Positions 1 through 6,849 of a stretch of 16,224 nt of DNA are shown here, in pieces. Below the pieces are notes generated by a model. The model did no database searches. It was not told the DNA's origin and saw only the letters and a program-made list of their open reading frames with translations. Numbering within the stretch: the stretch's first letter is position 1; every line of letters starts with the position of its first letter. Made by a program: the position numbers and the translations under genes. The DNA is from an uncultured Acetatifactor sp. (lineage in GTDB: Bacteria; Bacillota; Clostridia; Lachnospirales; Lachnospiraceae), in the NCBI GenBank assembly GCA_910584235.1, contig CAJTZD010000073.1:1-16224 (forward strand), given 5' to 3'.

Positions 1-76
1 TTTTGCAGATATTCTCCAATATACTTCCGACACCCTGTACCCACGGACGGAAAAAGCCAGGTCTGTGCTGCATTAG
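1..76 (+). CDS. Possible 3' end of an unidentified gene (partial)
   Basis: Reading from base 2, a frame of 24 codons ends at a TAG stop at 74-76. Its translation ends in ...YPRTEKARSVLH, which looks protein-like, but it is too short to identify. The other two plus-strand frames are also open over this stretch, so coding potential is not proven. The start lies outside the window. The rest of 77-185 holds only the terminator hairpin described separately. Confidence 0.25.
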   Translation, partial: FADILQYTSDTLYPRTEKARSVLH

Positions 77-104
77 GCATCATAGAATATGGCATACGAC
101 TACT

Positions 105-138
105 TGGAAAAGGCCATCACGATGGAGCGTGATGGCCT
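105..138 (-). terminator. Intrinsic terminator of the SpoIID-like gene
   Basis: AGGCCATCACG at 111-121 and its exact complement at 128-138 form an 11-bp GC-rich stem with a 6-base loop (ATGGAG). Read on the minus strand, the stem is followed by TTTTCC, a short U-tract. It lies about 50 bases beyond the stop codon of the minus-strand gene at 186. On the plus strand the stem is followed by GAAAGC, so it looks directional for the minus strand. Confidence 0.7.
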
Positions 139-185
139 GAAAGCTGCTTCCGGCCTCTGTTTTCCCGAGTATACATTCTTTACGT

Positions 186-1466
186 TCACCCGGGCTCCGC
201 AATCCGCGACACCCCCACATAAATCTCCGAAATTTCATACCAGGTAGGATAGTCCGTGATTCCGGTCTGGGGCAGATTAAATATCCCCTGGAAAGTCCGT
301 ACCGCATTGGACGTGGCAGGACCGTAGATGCCGTCCGCGGTTATAGTAGGGATGGCGGGATAATTTCGCGCGATCCGATTCAGCTGAGTCTGAAGCTGCC
401 GGACCTTATCTCCTGAGGCGCCTATGGTCAGATCATATCCCGGCCAGGAGGAGGGCACGCCGGAGATGATCTGGGCAGTATTGATATACATGTCGTTACC
501 GTAGTAATACCGTATGATATCAATGGCCGGGTATCCCTCTTCCCCCAGGTACATAGAGCCCCACTGGCTTAAACCTGCGCAGGTGACTCTGCGCCCGTCG
601 CAATAGGAGGTGAAGATGGGCTGGCGCACGCCGGGTCTGGAGAGATAATTGGCAAACACCGAGTCCACAATATAATCAATATTTTCAAAAATATTCCTGC
701 CGTACACCCATTTCTGGTCATAGGCCGTGGAAGAGGTGATGGTGAAATTGTAGCCCTGGTTTCTGTACCATTCTGTATACACCCTGTTGAGGGTAAACGA
801 TTGAATGACTAAAATGTTCGCATAAATCGTGCTCTCCGGCCAGGTGGAATAAATCTCGCAGGAGGCCACATTTTTAATATAATCTTTATAGCGCACCCAG
901 TAATTAGGCGCGGAGGAATCGTTTGGCAGTCCGTCGTGCACAATGATATACTCGGGAATCACGACACGGCTTAGAACGATTTCCCCGGTTTCAGCCATGG
1001 GTTTGATCTCATCCTCCGGTATTTTGGGAGGAAAATCCCCATACAGGGTATGGTCCGGGATGACGACTATTTTCTCTTCTTCCTCCGTGGCGGCCAGAGG
1101 ATTCATCTGGATGGGCTGCAGGGAGAGCCGGTCCGCCAGGATTTCCGAGCCGGATACCAGCACCGGCTCATAATCGGGAGCAGTGACGGTAATATTGTAT
1201 TCGGAGTAAGGCTGGATTTCGTTCTCCGGCTGCAGGGAAAGGGCCAGAGGAGGAGCCGGCAGCTGTGTTACAGGGGTTTGGCCGGAGCTGTCGGTGGTGA
1301 GTACTTTTAAGGGGACATCGGGCTCTCTGGTATAGGATATGGTGACGGTGGCGCCTTCCACAGGGATCAGCCCGATGGAAGAGACCACGCTGATCTTGAT
1401 ATTGCCGGAATAGGAGACATCGGTGTTTTCCGGCTCCCGGGTTTCGGTTAGATTGGTTTCGGGCAT
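186..1466 (-). CDS. SpoIID-like protein with peptidoglycan-binding domain
   Basis: Predicted 426-residue protein. Residues about 20-120 look like a beta-sandwich of the carboxypeptidase-regulatory type (SGNIKISVVSS..., then VEGATVTISY). Residues about 190-325 resemble the SpoIID/LytB family: YIKNVASCEIYSTWP at 196-210 matches the SpoIID 'Y-x-x-x-V-x-x-E-x-x-x-x-W' entry, and CAGLSQWGSMYLGEEGY at 296-312 followed by IIRYYYG matches the C-terminal hallmark. Residues about 345-400 (GASGDKVRQLQTQLN, DGIYGPATSNAVRTFQ) are a PG_binding_1 domain. SpoIID proteins bind or cleave peptidoglycan during engulfment, so a wall or spore-cortex role is likely. The ATG at 1466 was chosen because AAAAGGA sits 5 bases upstream; the frame stays open 66 codons further but runs into the divergent promoter region. 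No signal peptide or membrane helix is visible, which is unusual for a wall-acting protein. The exact function is not known. Confidence 0.82.
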   Translation of the reverse strand: MPETNLTETREPENTDVSYSGNIKISVVSSIGLIPVEGATVTISYTREPDVPLKVLTTDSSGQTPVTQLPAPPLALSLQPENEIQPYSEYNITVTAPDYEPVLVSGSEILADRLSLQPIQMNPLAATEEEEKIVVIPDHTLYGDFPPKIPEDEIKPMAETGEIVLSRVVIPEYIIVHDGLPNDSSAPNYWVRYKDYIKNVASCEIYSTWPESTIYANILVIQSFTLNRVYTEWYRNQGYNFTITSSTAYDQKWVYGRNIFENIDYIVDSVFANYLSRPGVRQPIFTSYCDGRRVTCAGLSQWGSMYLGEEGYPAIDIIRYYYGNDMYINTAQIISGVPSSWPGYDLTIGASGDKVRQLQTQLNRIARNYPAIPTITADGIYGPATSNAVRTFQGIFNLPQTGITDYPTWYEISEIYVGVSRIAEPG

Positions 1467-1471
1467 AGGTT

Positions 1472-1478
1472 TCCTTTT
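1472..1478 (-). promoter_or_regulatory. Ribosome binding site fixing the start at 1466
   Basis: On the minus strand, AAAAGGA is followed by 5 bases (AACCT) and then ATG at 1466-1464. Just upstream, at 1478-1491, TGCGC-CGGA-GCGCA could fold into a small 5-bp hairpin that touches the edge of this site. This supports the 426-residue product over the longer open frame. Confidence 0.65.
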
Positions 1479-1548
1479 GCGCCGGAGCGCATATGATTCG
1501 TTATGGTAACTATATGCGGCCGCCGGGCGAAATGTTACATAAAACCTA

Positions 1549-1577
1549 TTGACGGACATCTGCTTTTGACCTATCAT
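1549..1577 (+). promoter_or_regulatory. Sigma-A promoter of the ABC transporter operon
   Basis: TTGACG at 1549-1554 (5 of 6 to the -35 consensus) is followed by a 17-base spacer and TATCAT at 1572-1577 (5 of 6 to the -10). This predicts a transcript start near 1584 and a leader of about 27 bases containing AAGGAG at 1596-1601, 9 bases before the ATG at 1611. No obvious operator palindrome is seen around it. Confidence 0.7.
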
Positions 1578-1610
1578 GTAGGAAAGGACTGATACAAGGA
1601 GAGGCGGAGA

Positions 1611-2312
1611 ATGAAGGAGCTGATTGAGATTCTGGGGCTGACCAAAGCCTATGACGAAAGACATATAGCGGTAAACAATATAAGCCTGATATTGCCCCGG
1701 GGGAAGATTATAGGACTTTTGGGTCCCAACGGAAGCGGCAAGACTACCCTGATCAAGATGATGAACGGGCTTCTCGCGCCTACGGAGGGAAGTATCCGGA
1801 TCGACGGACAGCCTGTGGGCGTGGAGACGAAAGCAAAAGTCGCCTATCTTCCCGACAGGACTTATCTGTCCGGCAATAAAAAGGTCAGCGAGATATTGAA
1901 TTTCTTTTGCGATTTCTATGAGGATTTTTCCAGGGAGCGCGCAATCGGTATGCTGCAGAGCCTGGGAATAGAGCCGGGGGCCCGGATGAACACACTCTCC
2001 AAGGGGACGAAAGAGAAAGTCCAGCTGATACTGGTCATGAGCCGGAACGCGGACCTGTATATTCTGGATGAACCTATCGCGGGTGTGGATCCGGCGGCCA
2101 GGGACTATATCCTGCGGACGATTTTAAGCAATTATAACCCCAATTCCACAGTGTTGATTTCAACGCATCTGATCGGCGATGTGGAACAGGTGCTGGACGA
2201 GGTAATTTTTATGCGTTACGGACAGCTGGTGCTGTATACTTCTGTGGACAATATCAGGAGGCAGCACGGAAAGTCTGTGGATGCTTATTTCAGGGAGGTG
2301 TTCAGATGTTAG
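1611..2312 (+). CDS. ABC transporter ATP-binding protein
   Basis: Predicted 233-residue ATPase subunit of an ABC-2-type exporter. The Walker A motif GPNGSGKT is at residues 38-45, the signature segment TLSKGTKEKVQ at about 128-138 (LSKG instead of LSGGQ, usual in the YtrB/BcrA-like branch), Walker B LYILDE at 149-154, the D-loop GVDP at 158-161, and the switch histidine H186 in STH. The canonical Q-loop glutamine position reads YLPD (79-82), also common in that branch. Length is normal for a single nucleotide-binding subunit. The stop codon overlaps the start of the permease gene by 7 bases (ATGTTAG), so the two are translationally coupled. Substrate is unknown; relatives export peptides or antibiotics, or answer cell-envelope stress. 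No GntR-type YtrA repressor is encoded next to it here. Confidence 0.93.
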   Translation: MKELIEILGLTKAYDERHIAVNNISLILPRGKIIGLLGPNGSGKTTLIKMMNGLLAPTEGSIRIDGQPVGVETKAKVAYLPDRTYLSGNKKVSEILNFFCDFYEDFSRERAIGMLQSLGIEPGARMNTLSKGTKEKVQLILVMSRNADLYILDEPIAGVDPAARDYILRTILSNYNPNSTVLISTHLIGDVEQVLDEVIFMRYGQLVLYTSVDNIRRQHGKSVDAYFREVFRC

Positions 2313-3118
2313 GGAAGCTGATAAAGCATGAATGGATGGAAACATATAAAATGGGCTGCCTGATGCTGGGCGCCATGGCCGTGATTACCTTTCTGGGCTG
2401 GCTTTCGTTTCAGGCGCCTGTATGGAAATCCATAAGCGGCACTGGAGGCTCCGTCAGCTGGCTGGATATCTTTAGTATTTTCACCGTGTTAATCTATGCA
2501 ATGCTGTTAGCCTGTGTCATATTCGGGATCCGGATCTATCTGTGCGTGCGTTTTTACAGGACCATGTATACGAACCAGGGGTATCTGACCCATACGCTGC
2601 CTGTGACGAAAAATCAGATATTGGGGAGTAAACTGCTTGTCAGCGGGCTGTGGATGCTGTTCATCCAGCTGGCAATCTACTTTTCGCTTTTTATGCTGGT
2701 CTCTTCGCTTATATGGATGGTGGCGCCGGATCGTTATCTGCCCACGGATCTGTTTGCCGCTGCCTGGGAGATTCTGTCTGAAATGGAATCGCTGTTTGGC
2801 TTCCGGGCCGCCCATTTCGTTGGCATGTGGCTCGCAACATCCCTGATAGGATCGTTTACTTCGATTATGATTCTGTTCGGGAGTCTCTCCCTGGGACAGC
2901 TTATGCCAAGGGGCAGACTGTTTTTGGGTATCCTGTTCTATATCCTGATAGTGGTCGGCGAGGAACTGCTGGTCTCTTTGTTCCGCAGCTTTTCCGGCAG
3001 CTTCGGGGCGTATCTAAACAGAAATATGGACATACGGTTTATCGTTGACCTGCTGACGGCCGCCATATTGTACGCGGCTACGCATTTCATTATAAGCCGT
3101 AAATTGAACCTGGCGTAA
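2306..3118 (+). CDS. ABC-2-type transporter permease
   Basis: Predicted 270-residue integral membrane protein, the partner of the ATPase just upstream, whose 3' end it overlaps. Six hydrophobic segments are visible at about 16-36, 55-79, 108-139, 170-196, 203-226 and 243-263. The cytoplasmic stretch FYRTMYTNQGYLTHTLPVT at 83-101 is the motif I associate with Firmicutes ABC-2 permeases (YRxxYxxxGYLTxTLP), which probably contacts the ATPase. The start ATG is fixed by the 7-base overlap and by AGGGAGGTG upstream (2294-2302). The substrate cannot be deduced. No T-tract terminator is seen between its stop and the next gene. Confidence 0.88.
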   Translation: MLGKLIKHEWMETYKMGCLMLGAMAVITFLGWLSFQAPVWKSISGTGGSVSWLDIFSIFTVLIYAMLLACVIFGIRIYLCVRFYRTMYTNQGYLTHTLPVTKNQILGSKLLVSGLWMLFIQLAIYFSLFMLVSSLIWMVAPDRYLPTDLFAAAWEILSEMESLFGFRAAHFVGMWLATSLIGSFTSIMILFGSLSLGQLMPRGRLFLGILFYILIVVGEELLVSLFRSFSGSFGAYLNRNMDIRFIVDLLTAAILYAATHFIISRKLNLA

Positions 3119-3181
3119 ACAAGGTACAAAATACGAAAATTCCAGTAGGATTCCGGTGTTGCCCTATGGACAAGGATTTGA

Positions 3182-3213
3182 TACAATAGAATCCAAGGGC
3201 AGATTCTATTGTA
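3182..3213. repeat. 12-bp perfect inverted repeat, possible operator
   Basis: TACAATAGAATC (3182-3193) and its exact complement GATTCTATTGTA (3202-3213) flank the 8-base loop CAAGGGCA. It ends 7 bases before the TATAAT at 3221, so its right half covers the -35 position. No run of T follows on either strand and the stem is AT-rich, so it does not look like a normal terminator. A dimeric regulator binding site is an inference from position and symmetry. Confidence 0.5.
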
Positions 3214-3217
3214 AAAA

Positions 3218-3226
3218 TGCTATAAT
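3218..3226 (+). promoter_or_regulatory. Extended -10 promoter of the four-gene block
   Basis: TGCTATAAT at 3218-3226 is a perfect extended -10 element (TGn plus TATAAT). No good -35 hexamer is found 16-18 bases upstream (GGCAGA at 17), as is usual for extended -10 promoters. The predicted transcript starts near 3233, about 29 bases before the ATG at 3262. The inverted repeat at 3182-3213 lies directly upstream. Confidence 0.65.
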
Positions 3227-3261
3227 CAGTCTTAGTAGAGGCGCAAAGCGGGTGAGCATAC

Positions 3262-6200
3262 ATGCAGATGCAGAAGATAATCGATAAAATTCTGGAGGGG
3301 AACTTTGATTATGAGAACGATCCCCTGGATTTTTCCTGTGCAAAAATAGAATTCAGCATACAGAAAGGCCAGCAGTACGAGGGCTCTTTTCGGATTCTTG
3401 TTCCGCCCGGGCTGTATACGGGGGGGATGGTGTATTCCTCGGACTGGAGAATGGAATGCCTGACAGAAGAATTCTCCGGAGAGGAGGAAATCGCTTTCCG
3501 CTTTCACGGGGAGAAGCTGGAAGAGGGGGATGTGGTGAAAGGCACCTTTGACGTAGTCAGCAACCGCGGCGAATACTACCTCCCTTTTGTAGTATCTGTA
3601 GAGCATGACATGCCGGAGTCCTCTGTGGGTACCATCAAGAACCTGTTTCACTTTGCAAATCTTGCCAAAAGCAGCTGGAAAGAGGCTGTGAAGCTGTTCT
3701 ATTCCCCGGAGTTTCTGCAGATCTTTTCCGGCAGCGATGCCAGATACCTGGAGGATTACAGGGGATTTTCGGCCTGCCGCGGCCATGAACAGAACGTGGA
3801 GGAATTCCTGATTCAGGTGAACAAGAAGCAGAATGTGGAATTCATAGCGGAGGAGCCGGAGCTTAAGCTGGAGCTGCCCGTTTTCGGGCCCACCGGCGTC
3901 ATGGAGCAGAGCGTATCCATTGTGAGAAACGGCTGGGGTTATACCAGGCTTTTGGCGGAGTGCGACGGGGAATTTCTCTTTACGGAGAAAGAGGTTCTGA
4001 CGGATGACGTATTTTTGGGCAACCGGTGCAGACTGCCGGTGTTTATAGACAGCGGCCGCTGCAGAAGAGGCAGGAATTTCGGACAGCTGCGGCTGTACAA
4101 TTCCTATGTGGATTTGAGGATTCCCGTGACGGTGACCTGGGGCGGCGCGGGATTTGCCGGCAGCAAGGAGGCGGAGAGGATGCGGTGTACGGTCCGCCTG
4201 ATGGATTTCTATCAGGCGTTCAGACTGCGCAAGATTTCCACTTCCGGCTGGCTGAGAGAGACCGGGAAGCTGGTAGAGCGGCTGGTGGCTCTGGACGAGA
4301 GCGATCTCTCATCCAGACTGCTCCAGGCACAGCTCCTGATCACGGAAGAGCGGTACAACGAGGCCGGCTGGATTCTGGATCATGCCGCGGAGACCTTTGA
4401 AAAGCAGCCTTTCGGGGATACGCTTACAGCCTATTACCTCTATCTGACGACATTGCTCCACGGGGACAGCGCTTATGTGGAAAAGGTGGCCGGGGATGTG
4501 GCGCGGATGTTTGAGCGGGACGATTCCAACTGGCGCATAGGGTGGCTTTTGATGTATCTGTCCAGGGACTACTGCAGGTCGGACAGGGAAAAATGGGCTT
4601 TTTGGGAGGCTCTGTTCCGAAAAGGCTGTACCAGTCCGGTGCTATACATAGAGGCGCTCTCCCTGATCAATATGAATCCCTCTCTGCTGCGCAGGCTGGG
4701 AAGATTTGAGCAACAGGTCATCTGGTACGGCGTCAGGCAGGGGGCTTTGAAACAGGAGGCTCTGGAGCAGACACTATATCTGGCAGGCAGGGTGAAAGAG
4801 TACTCGGAGGCATTGTTTTTGGCACTTTCACAGTTATATGGGAAACGAAAAGACGTGCAGCTGCTTCAGGAAATCTGTACATTGCTCATAAAGGGCGCAA
4901 AAGTAGGCCCTGCCTGGTTTGAATGGTACAGTGCAGGGGTGGATGCCCAGCTTCGGATCACAAATTTGTATGAATACTTCATGATGTCCCTGGATCTGGA
5001 GCAGCCCCGGGAAATCCCCAAGGCGGTGCTGAAATATTTTTCCTATCAGAACAATATGGACTATGCCCATACCGCTTATCTCTACGATTATATCACACAG
5101 CGCCGGGACAAGCTGGAGGATGTGTATGAGGCCTATCGGTTCAAGATAGAATACTTTGTGACAGAGCAGATAAAAAAGCGGCATATCAACCGTAATCTGG
5201 CGAATCTGTATAACCGTCTGCTGCGGCCGGACATGGTGGATGAGCAGACGGCCCCTGCGCTGGCAAAGCTTTTGTTTGCCCATCAGATTCAGGCGGAGGA
5301 TGACAGACTGCGGAAAGTGTATGTATATCAGCCGGGGAATCTGCAGCCGGATGAATATGTGCTCACGGACAAGCGTACCTGGGTGGCGCTGTACGGGATC
5401 AGATACACCATTGTCTTCGAGGACGCGGAGAAGAACCGCTTTTTAAAAAACGTGGATTACACCATGGAGAAGCTGATGATACCGGGAAAATTCCTGCGTT
5501 GGCTTCTGCCGCTCGGGGCCCTTGGCCTTGGGCTGGATTTTTATCTGTGCGGCAGCGAGAGCGTCTGCAGGGAGGAGCCCGCGGAGCGTATAAAAAGGGA
5601 ACTGAGGATTGCGGCATCGGACAGCACGGACAGACAGGTAAAGAGGGAGCTGTATCTGCGCATTCTTCAGTATTACTATGATACGGACGACTGTCGGGCC
5701 CTGGATGAGTATCTGAAGAAAATTCCGTCCCAGGAGCTTACGGCGAGAGAGCGGGCCTCTGTGGTTCGCTTCATGGTGCTGCGGGGCAATTACAGGCTGG
5801 CATGGGAATGGCTGGAGGTATACGGACCGTATTTTGTGGATGTGAAGATCCTGGTGCGGTTGGCGGGAGTCATGATAGAGCGGTACGATTGCGGGGAGAA
5901 TCCCCTGTTAAGTGCGGCTGCAGTCTATATATTCCGGAAAGGCAAATATGACAGTACCATACTGGATTATCTGGCAGAGCATTATCAGGGCATGGCAAGA
6001 AATATGCGGGAGATCTGGAAAGCCGCCAGGTCTTTCGGAGCGGACTGCTACAGGCTCAGCGAAAGACTGCTGGTGCAGATGCTGTATTCCGGCGCTTTTG
6101 TTGGGGAGAAGATGGAGATATTCCGCTATTACATTTCCCAGGGGCCTAAGCAGGAGGTGGAGGAGGCATTCCTGGCGCAATGCGCTTATGACTATTTTGT

Positions 6201-6825
6201 CAGGGAACGTCTCATGGAAAAGGAAGTGTTCTGTGAAATCAGGCAGATGTATCTGCGGGGAGAGCCGGTGCAGATGGTCTGTAAGCTGGCATATCTAAAG
6301 TATGTAGCGGAGAACGGACAGGAGGAGACCTCCGATTCCATGGTGGGGGAACTGCTGGAGGAGATGCTGGACAGAGAGATCTATCTGGATTTTTTCCGGG
6401 AATTTGACCAGTGTCCGGGGCTGGAGAGAGAACTCTCGGACAAGACCATTGTGGAATACCGTACCAAGCCCCGGACGGAAGTCTGTATCCATTATACGAT
6501 TCTTGACGAGAACGGGGGAACGGACGGGTATCGCAGCGAGTATATGCGGGAGGCGTATGGGGGTGTATGCTTCAAGGCTTTTGTGCTGTTCTTCGGGGAG
6601 TATCTGCAGTACTATATCACGGAGGAGCGGGAGGGCACATTCCAGGTGACGGGAAGCGGTACGCTTCAGAGGAGAGATAACGATGCAGTGGAGGAGAGCA
6701 GATATCAGATGATCAATGATATCGCCACTGCCCAGACCATTCAGGATTACGAGACAATGGATCAGCTGTTGGAGGAATATTATAAAAGAGACTTCCTCAA
6801 CAGCAGATTATTTGAACTAAAATAG
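3262..6825 (+). CDS. DUF5717-family giant beta/alpha-solenoid protein
   Basis: Predicted 1187-residue soluble protein that I recognise from memory as the DUF5717 family of Lachnospiraceae; function unknown. Residues about 20-115 look like a beta-sandwich (KIEFSIQKGQQYEGSFRIL, GTFDVVSNRGEYYLPFVVSV). A helical linker follows at 120-165, then a second beta-rich domain at about 185-310. From about 330 to 1040 there are helix pairs of TPR/solenoid type (SSRLLQAQLLITEERYNEAG), interrupted near 675-765 by a beta-rich insert ending in the hydrophobic stretch FLRWLLPLGALGLGLDFYL. The last 120 residues are again beta then alpha. There is no signal peptide and no convincing membrane helix. Start: ATG at 3262 with GGTGA 6 bases upstream; a second in-frame ATG lies at 3268. 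It opens a co-directional block with the Hsp70-like gene 24 bases downstream, so it is probably a scaffold or adaptor for that protein (inference). Confidence 0.85.
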   Translation: MQMQKIIDKILEGNFDYENDPLDFSCAKIEFSIQKGQQYEGSFRILVPPGLYTGGMVYSSDWRMECLTEEFSGEEEIAFRFHGEKLEEGDVVKGTFDVVSNRGEYYLPFVVSVEHDMPESSVGTIKNLFHFANLAKSSWKEAVKLFYSPEFLQIFSGSDARYLEDYRGFSACRGHEQNVEEFLIQVNKKQNVEFIAEEPELKLELPVFGPTGVMEQSVSIVRNGWGYTRLLAECDGEFLFTEKEVLTDDVFLGNRCRLPVFIDSGRCRRGRNFGQLRLYNSYVDLRIPVTVTWGGAGFAGSKEAERMRCTVRLMDFYQAFRLRKISTSGWLRETGKLVERLVALDESDLSSRLLQAQLLITEERYNEAGWILDHAAETFEKQPFGDTLTAYYLYLTTLLHGDSAYVEKVAGDVARMFERDDSNWRIGWLLMYLSRDYCRSDREKWAFWEALFRKGCTSPVLYIEALSLINMNPSLLRRLGRFEQQVIWYGVRQGALKQEALEQTLYLAGRVKEYSEALFLALSQLYGKRKDVQLLQEICTLLIKGAKVGPAWFEWYSAGVDAQLRITNLYEYFMMSLDLEQPREIPKAVLKYFSYQNNMDYAHTAYLYDYITQRRDKLEDVYEAYRFKIEYFVTEQIKKRHINRNLANLYNRLLRPDMVDEQTAPALAKLLFAHQIQAEDDRLRKVYVYQPGNLQPDEYVLTDKRTWVALYGIRYTIVFEDAEKNRFLKNVDYTMEKLMIPGKFLRWLLPLGALGLGLDFYLCGSESVCREEPAERIKRELRIAASDSTDRQVKRELYLRILQYYYDTDDCRALDEYLKKIPSQELTARERASVVRFMVLRGNYRLAWEWLEVYGPYFVDVKILVRLAGVMIERYDCGENPLLSAAAVYIFRKGKYDSTILDYLAEHYQGMARNMREIWKAARSFGADCYRLSERLLVQMLYSGAFVGEKMEIFRYYISQGPKQEVEEAFLAQCAYDYFVRERLMEKEVFCEIRQMYLRGEPVQMVCKLAYLKYVAENGQEETSDSMVGELLEEMLDREIYLDFFREFDQCPGLERELSDKTIVEYRTKPRTEVCIHYTILDENGGTDGYRSEYMREAYGGVCFKAFVLFFGEYLQYYITEEREGTFQVTGSGTLQRRDNDAVEESRYQMINDIATAQTIQDYETMDQLLEEYYKRDFLNSRLFELK

Positions 6826-6849
6826 AGGGGAGAAACTGGAGGAGCCGGT

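Noticed and set aside
1467..1664. 66-codon N-terminal extension of the SpoIID-like gene
   Set aside because: It crosses the divergent sigma-A promoter and the start of the ABC gene, has no good ribosome binding site, and a good one sits just before the ATG at 1466.
3182..3213. Inverted repeat read as an intrinsic terminator of the ABC operon
   Set aside because: AT-rich stem with an 8-base loop and no T-run after either arm; its place beside a promoter fits an operator better.
3232..3786. 184-codon open frame antisense to the start of the 1187-residue gene
   Set aside because: It covers the promoter region and start of a supported gene, and shows no family resemblance.
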